Shown: positions 1 through 5,568 of the stretch, in pieces | Numbering within the stretch: the first letter of the stretch is position 1 | Layout of the letters: every line of letters begins with the position of its first letter | Source: Clostridia bacterium | GTDB lineage: Bacteria > Bacillota > Clostridia > UBA1381 | Length of the DNA: 5,568 nucleotides | Reading direction: 5' to 3' | Assembly: GCA_900751685.1 (NCBI GenBank) | Contig: CAADSR010000284.1 | Span: 1-5,568 of the forward strand | Made by a program: the position numbers and the translations under genes | Notes under the pieces: model-generated | Databases searched by the model: none | Seen by the model: only the letters and a program-made list of their open reading frames with translations | Told to the model about the DNA's origin: nothing

Positions 1-960
1 AAGGTGATGGACGAGGGGCTTGTGCCGGAGGTGCAGGTCGGCGTGTATTATTTTCCGTCAGCGTTCAACTATGGATTATACGGCGGCAGCAAGGGCACAG
101 GCTGGTGGCATTCTGATCATCAGGTCGAGGGGACTGACGAATATATACCGGAGGATTACAGGCCGGACGGCCACGGACGGCTGGAGTTTTATTCTCCCGG
201 CGTGCATACTGGATATGCAGGCTGTAGGATAGAAAACATCGACCAGGAGCTTTACGCGTATTACGGTGCGGATTGGAGCCAGTCAAGGACCTTCGGCAGT
301 GGTCAAAAGTCTAGGGTCATCACGGGCAATAACGGGTTTAGCAGTACCTTGCGCACAGTTGACAAAAACGGCACGTTTGACAGAACCACAACGCTCATTT
401 CAACGCTTGACAATAACCTTCCCAATAAAAATATGGGTTCTGTAACTATTCAGGCGGTCGACGACAGCTCAAGCACGCCAAAGGTGCGGGTCGATTTGAA
501 CGGTATGCTTGCAATGTACAGAAAATTCAAGGTTGATTTGGAGTCGCCTCCTGACATGGAATTTATCAATGGAACTCAAAAAGAGCGTCAGCCCGCTGTA
601 AATGTCGGTCTTGGGGTAGGACATGATACCCGTTGGACCAATCAAAGCCTTCAGGTATCAACGAGCGCGGCTAATACAGACGGCGTTATAAAAGCGGAGC
701 AGGTAGGCTATAAAATCATAACCAATTATTCTGCGTCTGATAGCAAGCTGCGAAAGGAATTTACTATCTTAGGAAATAACGTTGACAGTTCAAGCGTATA
801 TGGCGGTACAAAAGGGACTGTTTACCGGCTTACAGCGGAGCAAAGCAAAAACATGTCTGCCGTTGCGTTTGATAAGACCCTTCTTTCGTACATAGACGCG
901 AATATTTTAGGTATAAGAGGCGGCCTTACTGATTGGATAACCGATATCCGTATTCAACCT
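1..960 (+). other. Unrecognised N-terminal part of the fragment (residues 1-320)
   Basis: I do not recognise a family here. Residues 13-110 are aromatic- and glycine-rich, with many Tyr and Trp (for example a YYFPSAFNYGLYGG stretch near residue 16 and YYGADWSQ near 87), which could suit a carbohydrate- or surface-binding fold, but this is a guess. Residues 112-320 alternate polar and hydrophobic residues in short strand-like runs separated by Asn/Asp/Gly turns, suggesting stacked beta-sandwich domains. The part ends in an IQPLYRY motif (residues 318-324) that leads directly into the following B-repeat-like module. The first 100 codons have high third-position GC (about 64 % by hand count), unlike the middle of the gene. 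Confidence 0.5.
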
Positions 961-3900
961 CTTTACAGATATAAAAATATAAAACTGCAGGTTATTGAAT
1001 CCACAGGTGGAAGTCTAAAAAACAACGGTATGTCTAATCTGTCGGTAGGTGAACACTCCTATCATGTCGGCGACACTCTTTATATTGACCCTGTGCCACT
1101 TACAAACTATACATTTACAGGATACAGAATGAGAGGCTTCGCTACCAATAACGAAAACGAAGAGCCTGTGTTTGATGTTGAGGTGAAAACCGAGTATGCG
1201 GGAAATCAGATTTTAGGCTTTGCCGGTTATGACTGCGCGCGTGTTACGCTTGAACCGATATTCAAGCATACTAGACCATATTATATTACTTTAAAGTATC
1301 AGGGCGGTGAGGAACACTATAATGTTCAGAATGTTCTGACAAGGGAAGAATGCGATTACCTGAGAGAAATCAATCCTAACTGGTTCCCTGATAACTGGAG
1401 TGTAGTGTCTGATCATATTTACGCACCGAATATCCTCAGTGACGAGGATATGAAGAAAATGTCCTATCTCGAGCAGCTTACTGCCAGAATTTCAGTTGTG
1501 CCGGGGCAGGTCTATCGAATACAGGGGACATCGGACGATCCCACAAAAATGTTGGCATATGAAGTGTATAATCATAAAAGCCGTAGTATGCCATCTTATG
1601 ATTTCCCATTTGCCGCATCAAATGTTGACGAGTATAATGTGATTCGTGTTTGGCAGCATGCCGCAAGCGACTATATAAGCGATGGTGCTGACTTTGAGGA
1701 AAACACGGATGTTTATCAGATACACGGAAGAATAACGATGCCATTTTACTCCATACGCAGTTCTTCACAGATAGACACAAAGCTGCCAAATCAAGGCTGC
1801 ACGGTAAGCTACGGCACGTCGATATTATCTTACAGATGGGTTACTCCTGTAGGCAGCGGTCAGGCGCAGAAGGTTCGTTATGCATACACGCCTACAACTA
1901 CTACCGATGAAAACGGATATTTTACACTTACCTTTAGAGCGCCAAAAAACATAACCGCTTATGACTATATGCCGATGGTCATATCTCACGACGGCGTAGA
2001 AGATGTTCAGTATTTCTCTATGGGCAACTGGGGCTCGAAAGATGTCAGCAACATTACAATTATTGACTGCAAAACAAACGACAGTGAAATGACAAATTAT
2101 GAAGAGCCTGTAACTGTCAGCAGCGCAAAAAGATATGATCTGTATAGTACGATTGAAACTTCCGTGTTCTCAGGCAGTGCGCCTGTGCCGGTTTCGTTGG
2201 ATTATTCGTATTCAAACTATAAAAATAACCGCTCTTATGGAACGTTCAGCAACTCAGTCGCAATTGTAGACGACAATTTTACAGTAAACCTTAAGATTAA
2301 TTCTAACGGTCATAAGATAAAAAAAGCTGTGTTTACGCTTGATAAACAAAACGGCGCTGATCTTAACTTTGATGCTACGCCTTCAAAAACAAATCCATCG
2401 GAGTTTGTATGCAGATTTGACGGCAAAACAATGGATAAAAACTTCGACAAGGATGATGTGCTCTATGTAACGCTTTATGACGAGGAAAAACAAGAGATTG
2501 GCATGACAAACGTTGATGCTTATGGAAATAGTTATATCAGTTATCAAGAGAAGGAAATCTCTTATACAAAGCTGTTTACAGGTCTGAGCTTTTATATCCC
2601 GACAAAAGACGCGGTCCCTCAGAGCCTGAACGTCAATCAGCTGAATGAGGGAATTAATGCTCCTATTATGGGAAACATTCAAACCAGGCTTGGCACAGGT
2701 GTTCTCAGCTTTACAAAGGACGAATGGACAGGTAATGTAGACGGTTATTCGCTTGTTTTTGACATATCCGCAAACGCGCACAATATCAGCACGTCGCCGG
2801 GGGCTATGGTACTTGATGGAGTAAAAGGAATGAAAAATAACGCGAGTCAGAAGGCAACGGAGATTGTTGAGAGTTCAGGCGGAGCAATGGGGACAAATCC
2901 CGGTGAGAAGCTATGGCAGAATGAATACAATCAGACATATAAAAAATCCCTTGCAAACACCTTCAGCGGCATCAAGATGAACATAAACCAATCGGTATTG
3001 ATGAGATTTGATTTTGTCTATGTTCAATCCCAGTCGAAATATATGCTCCAGGGCGGCCAGATCGCGATAGGCGGCGCGGTTTCCGTTTCGAAAACATTCT
3101 ACTCGGTATTAAACGGCATACCGGTGTTTTTGCAGCTTTCCGCGGCAACGGGGATTGAACTTCAGGCGAATTATGCAGAGTTTGACAACACGGACGCAGA
3201 TTTATTTGCAGAGCAGCAGGAGCTGTTTGATATACTCCCTAAGGATACTGACGTTGGAGTGCTGCTTTGGCTCAATTTAAAGCTTCAGGTGGGAGTAGGC
3301 ATATGCGGGATTTTATCTGCAAGAGGGATTATTGCAGGAGATGTGATGGCATTTGTGGCGCTTGATGACTTAGAGGAATTTAAGGATGATTCGGGAATTT
3401 TATTAAAACTCAGCGGCGGTTTCGGGCTGGATCTGGTGTTATTTACAATGCAGTATATGTGGGAGATCGGCACGGTAGGCGCGGGCAGATATAAAGATTA
3501 TACAGGCTGGGGAGACGCGCAGCCGGCAAGCCTGATGAGTGAAAATATCGAGGATGGTTTAAGCGACGGCACGGTCCGTGTTTATAATATGGGCGGCGGC
3601 AACCAAGTCGGCGGCAGCGGCGGACCTGTTCAGCTTATGGACAGTGAGCTTTTAAGGTATCAAACGCTTATTGACAATGCGCCGGAGCGGACAAAGCCGC
3701 AGATCATCACACTGAATGATGGCAGGAAGCTTCTTGTATACATTGGCGCGGATGTTTCACGCGACGTGGAGGCAAACCAGGCGGCGCTGTACTACAGCGT
3801 GTGTGACACCAGCGGTATATGGAGCATGGCAAAGCAGGTTGAGAATGACGGTACACCGGACGGCACGCCGTCGCTTGCAAAATACGGCGACGACGTGATT

Positions 3901-5568
3901 ATCGCCTGGGCGGATGCGAAGGAGGCGCTCAGTACCGGGGAGGCCTCGGCCCAGGTTCCCAAAGAGGCTCTTGGTAAAATGGAAATCAGCGCGTGCAAAT
4001 TTGATTCTGCCAGCAATAGTATGGGAGAAATCTATACGCTGACAAACGATACTTATATGGATTATGCACCTGTGATCTGCGCTGATGAAAAGGGTATAGA
4101 CGGAGCGGCGGTATACTACATTAAACGTGACTTACATAACGCTGAGACCGCCGATGACCTGGCGAATCCGAATGTGGTATATGAGACAGTCGCAATGAAC
4201 TACATCACAAATGACGAGGGTGTTTTGCATAAAGTGGATAAGTTTATTCCTATCAAAAGTGATCCGCTCATGATTAATTTTGACGCGGCGGTTGAGAAAA
4301 TCAAAATCGGCGGGGAGGAACATATCTTCACTGTATGCTCATATATCGACTGTAAGAATGATCTGCAAAACAGTGATAAATGGGATACTTATCTGTTGCT
4401 GTATGACCTGACAGCGGATAAGGCATATGATCCGGTAAACCTCTGCAACGATTATGATCCGGATATGGTTCCCAAGCTCACCAATATAGACGGCAGATTG
4501 GTGCTTACTTATCTTACACAGCAATCCGCGGGCGATAGCATCGCAACTGAATTTAAGTCTATGTCTGTCACAGGAATGATAGAGAGGTTGTCAGAAAAAA
4601 CTGATTTCAATAATGTATTAGCCAATTCAGGCGATGGCAGGCCATGGTATAGAAAGACTGCGGAGGAACTGGGATTAAGCGGTGAAGAATATGAGGGCAG
4701 CATTTATCAGGAGATGTATAATTTGGAGTTCCCAGTAAGCTCGCACACGATGAAGCTTGGGGATCAGATGAGTATATCGCCTACAGTTTATGACATTATC
4801 AAGGGCGGAGATGGAAATGTTTATCTACTGTGGACAGACGCTGCCGAGGCAAAAGGTGACAATTACGCGGTCGAGCTTTACGGCGCAGTGGAGACCTTTG
4901 GAGATGAGAGCGGACGTTCCGGCTGGAGCCAGCCTGTCAAAATTACAAACTTTAGCGAAAAAACCGGGAATACGGTGATTGACGAGTTTTCAGCGGCCAT
5001 GGATGGAAACGGCGGATTTTACCTTGTAAGCAATATGTATACCCAAAACATTGATGGCGACGGGAACGTTATATACTCACCGAACAAGATGATTGAGTTT
5101 ACTTTTGACAATAGCGGTAGAGCTGCTGTGGAGGATATCAAAATGGAGGGATATCCAACTGCCGGCGAAACGCTGGAGGTTACGGCTACGTTAAAAAATG
5201 ACGGACTTCTTCCGCTCAAGTATACGAAGCTTACAGCTTCTTCGGGTGAAACAGTGCTTGCTGATGCTGAGTGCGGCGTAACGCTTCTTGGCGGAGAGCG
5301 TCAGGATATAAAGCTTGCAATTGCAGTTCCGCCCGGTTTGGCGGAAAATACTCCGATAACTGTCACGGCAGTGACGGAGGACGGTCAAACGGCTGAACTG
5401 AGCGATACAATCCCATATGGCGCGGAACTTGAAATTATCGGTGGCCGTGCGGTCGAGAATGAAAATGGACAGTTCAGCTATAATGTGAGAATCAATAATA
5501 ACGGAAACGCTGAGAGCGGTGAGTTTAAGCTGAAGATCCAGCGCGCTGACGGCGGGGCAGGATTGGCA
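1..5568 (+). CDS. Giant multidomain extracellular/surface protein, internal fragment (both ends outside window)
   Basis: Frame 1 runs through all 1856 codons without a stop, and neither the true start nor the stop is in view. Codon-by-codon reading gives a continuous, plausible protein with no frameshift. The fragment is rich in beta-strand patterns, Asn, Asp, Gly, Thr and Tyr and has only 14 cysteines, as expected of an exported Gram-positive protein. Visible modules in order: unrecognised region (1-320); InlB B-repeat-like module (about 321-420) and a possible degenerate second copy; carboxypeptidase-regulatory-like fold (about 571-665); unrecognised beta-rich part (about 681-985); hydrophobic beta segment (about 986-1165); Gly-rich linker; seven-unit propeller-like repeat (about 1229-1705); CARDB-like domains from 1708. 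Such module strings are known from clostridial surface proteins with adhesive or polymer-binding roles; this role is inferred here. No catalytic residues, signal peptide, LPxTG or SLH motif are seen. The reading frame is very secure; the function is not known. Confidence 0.95.
961..1263 (+). other. InlB B-repeat-like (divergent Listeria-Bacteroides repeat) module
   Basis: Residues 321-421 follow the order typical of this family: an opening strand with a gly-gly turn (IKLQVIESTGGSL, 327-339), then a HVGDTLYI segment (355-362) matching the usual 'G..Y..GD.v.l', then P-L-x-N-Y-T-F-T-G-Y (366-375) matching 'p..gy.F.gW', and a closing strand VTLEPIF (415-421) matching the usual '.v.a.F'. The canonical Trp after the FxG motif is Tyr here, and an acidic loop (382-399) is inserted, so the copy is divergent. 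B-repeats are small ubiquitin-like beta-grasp spacers in extracellular proteins and are often found in tandem. The match is by motif order only, with no search run. Confidence 0.55.
1264..1515 (+). other. Possible second, degenerate B-repeat-like module
   Basis: Residues 422-505 begin with YYITLKYQGGEE (427-438), which resembles the IKLQVIESTGG opening of the preceding module, and both are preceded by a P-[LI]-[YF]-[RK] motif (residues 320-323 and 419-422). After this the sequence diverges into a charged, probably helical stretch (447-495, including a DEDMKKMSYLEQL run), and ends in ARISVVPGQVYRIQG (493-507), which could be the closing strand. It may instead be a distinct small domain that happens to share the opening. 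Low confidence. Confidence 0.3.
1711..1995 (+). other. Carboxypeptidase-regulatory-like beta-sandwich domain
   Basis: Residues 571-665 show the signature of this common extracellular Ig-like/transthyretin-like fold: an opening I-H-G-R-I-T strand (574-579, family pattern 'i.G.V'), a QGCTVSYG strand (598-605, family pattern 'pG..V.v'), and a strongly matching T-D-E-N-G-Y-F-T-L-T-F motif (635-645, family pattern 'T d e n G . F . l . .'), followed by a final strand around 658-675. The segment between the opening strand and the DENG motif is longer than usual because of an inserted loop near 606-632. These domains act as structural spacers and have no catalytic activity of their own. The DENGYF motif is the main support. 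Confidence 0.55.
2041..2955 (+). other. Unrecognised beta-rich region (residues 681-985)
   Basis: No family is recognised. Strand-like runs recur, for example NITIIDCK (684-691), FTVNLKINS (760-768), KKAVFTLDKQNG (774-785) and DDVLYVTLYDEE (818-829), with Asn/Gly/Asp turns between them. This fits two or three Ig-like sandwiches. Residues 935-985 switch to a more helical, Lys/Asn/Gln/Glu-rich composition that may form a linker or short helices before the hydrophobic segment. Codons 641-840 have low third-position GC (about 41 % by hand count), lower than both the start of the window and the propeller region. Confidence 0.45.
2956..3495 (+). other. Hydrophobic, glycine-rich segment of alternating beta-strands
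   Basis: Residues 986-1165 are much more hydrophobic than the rest. Several runs alternate strictly inside/outside: IAIGGAVSVS (1021-1030), GIELQANYAEF (1051-1061), WLNLKLQVGVGI (1090-1101), GILLKLSGGFGLDLVLF (1132-1148). They are separated by acidic turns (1061-1084 and 1122-1131) and end in aromatic sequence (MQYMWEIG, 1150-1157). This looks like a sheet of long amphipathic antiparallel strands. It could be the core of a large beta-sandwich or part of an assembly interface. The alternation argues against membrane helices. I do not recognise a named family. Confidence 0.45.
3496..3684 (+). other. Glycine-rich linker before the propeller
   Basis: Residues 1166-1228 join the hydrophobic beta segment to the propeller-like repeats. 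The core, 1197-1208, contains three short glycine clusters in an N-M-G-G-G-N-Q-V-G-G-S-G-G-P stretch encoded mainly by GGC codons. The composition is that of a flexible, unfolded hinge. It marks the clearest domain boundary in the window. Confidence 0.5.
3685..5115 (+). other. Beta-propeller-like domain, seven repeat units
   Basis: Residues 1229-1705 contain a recurring unit: a first strand usually opening with Pro or a small residue, a D-G/G-D turn, then a hydrophobic strand ending in Tyr or Trp. Units begin near P1233 (DGRKLLVYIGA), P1290 (GDDVIIAWADA), P1357 (GIDGAAVYYI), V1431 (GGEEHIFTVCSYI), P1491 (IDGRLVLTYLT), P1594 (GDGNVYLLWTDA) and F1663 (GNGGFYLVSNMY). Units one and six also share a G-x-W-S-x element (1272-1275 and 1641-1643) after a strand with LYYSV or VELYGAV. 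Seven such units fit a seven-bladed propeller of the sialidase/BNR-like type. Asp-box motifs and the catalytic Arg triad of sialidases are not evident, so a binding role is more likely than glycosidase activity. Unit five carries an insertion (about 1520-1590). Six of the fragment's 14 cysteines are here. Confidence 0.5.
3847..3870 (+). repeat. 12-bp imperfect tandem duplication
   Basis: Codons 1283-1290 read DGTP twice in a row (gacggtacaccg then gacggcacgccg). The two 12-base units differ at two synonymous third positions. It lies in the loop between propeller units one and two. It may be a small duplication or chance, and the silent differences suggest that it is not recent. Confidence 0.45.
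5122..5418 (+). other. CARDB-like Ig-fold domain
   Basis: Residues 1708-1806 follow the CARDB (cell-adhesion-related domain found in bacteria) layout: AVEDIKMEGYPTAGETLEVT (1709-1728; the family's opening strand, then a 'p.aG..v.v.' element), V-T-A-T-L-K-N-D-G (1727-1735; the family's hallmark 'v.v.v.N.G'), GGERQDIKLAIAVPP (1764-1778; the 'l.pG....v...' strand), and a closing strand with I-T-V-T-A-V (1786-1791). CARDB domains are structural, often tandem, in surface and secreted proteins. It follows the last propeller unit directly. Confidence 0.65.
5422..5568 (+). other. Second CARDB-like domain, truncated by window end
   Basis: Residues 1808-1856 repeat the CARDB opening: A-E-L-E-I-I-G-G (1808-1815), then F-S-Y-N-V-R-I-N-N-N-G-N-A (1825-1837), matching the '.v.v.i.N.G.a.s' hallmark, then an E-F-K-L-K-I (1841-1846) strand. 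The remainder lies beyond base 5568. Together with the preceding domain it suggests the start of a tandem stalk. Confidence 0.6.

Noticed and set aside
20..232. 70-codon plus-strand open frame in another frame
   Set aside because: Frame 1 is continuous here. The translation is Arg-rich, as expected from an out-of-frame reading.
1478..1789. 103-codon open frame on the minus strand
   Set aside because: It overlaps the plus-strand frame, including the start of the carboxypeptidase-regulatory-like module. Its translation is His/Arg/Met-rich and unlike a real protein.
2383..2781. 132-codon open frame on the minus strand
   Set aside because: It lies opposite a well-supported coding frame with recognisable beta-rich protein, and its own translation shows no recognisable domain or coherent composition.
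3289..3363. Possible transmembrane helix at residues 1097-1121
   Set aside because: It is hydrophobic, but the run is broken by Arg and Asp, rich in Gly, and follows strictly alternating strands. A beta-sheet reading fits better than a helix.
3588..3630. GGC-rich run as a possible slippage or phase-variation tract
   Set aside because: The GGC triplets are interrupted and in frame. There is no long perfect repeat, so it reads simply as glycine codons of a linker.
3716..3898. 60-codon plus-strand frame and the overlapping 74-codon minus-strand frame (3792-4016)
   Set aside because: Both sit in the region of highest third-position GC, where stops are rarer by chance. The first propeller units are encoded in frame 1.
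5047..5067. D-G-D-G-N calcium-loop-like motif (residues 1683-1689), as in dockerin or EF-hand loops
   Set aside because: It is an isolated short motif with no second copy or flanking helix, in a turn of propeller unit seven. It is most simply a beta-turn.

Overview
The window is the interior of a single very large protein-coding gene on the + strand. Frame 1 is open from base 1 to base 5568 (1856 codons, no stop). Neither the start codon nor the stop codon lies in the window, so both ends of the protein are missing. I find no other credible gene, RNA gene, mobile element, promoter or terminator. The shorter open frames on either strand are shadows of this gene.

The protein looks like a giant secreted or cell-surface protein of a Gram-positive anaerobe, most likely a Clostridia-type Firmicute from a gut or rumen setting. 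This is inferred from moderate GC content, free use of ATA, AGA and AAA codons, few cysteines (14 in 1856 residues), Asn/Asp/Gly/Thr/Tyr-rich beta-strand sequence and a chain of modules typical of such proteins. The signal peptide and any anchor (S-layer homology domains, LPxTG motif) would lie outside the window, so export is inferred.

Layout in residues of this fragment: 1-320, an unrecognised beta-rich region; about 321-420, a module resembling the divergent InlB B-repeat/Listeria-Bacteroides repeat, followed by a possible second degenerate copy (421-505); about 571-665, a carboxypeptidase-regulatory-like beta-sandwich; about 681-985, unrecognised beta-rich sequence; about 986-1165, an unusually hydrophobic, strand-alternating, glycine-rich segment; about 1166-1228, a glycine-rich linker; about 1229-1705, a seven-unit repeat that reads as a beta-propeller; 1708-1806, a CARDB-like Ig-fold domain; and 1808-1856, the start of a second one, cut by the window end.

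The architecture suggests a long rod of adhesion or binding modules carrying one propeller. No catalytic motif could be identified, so no enzymatic function is assigned. The points most worth following up are the hydrophobic beta segment next to the propeller, the propeller itself, and a marked shift in third-position GC along the gene, which may reflect a mosaic origin.
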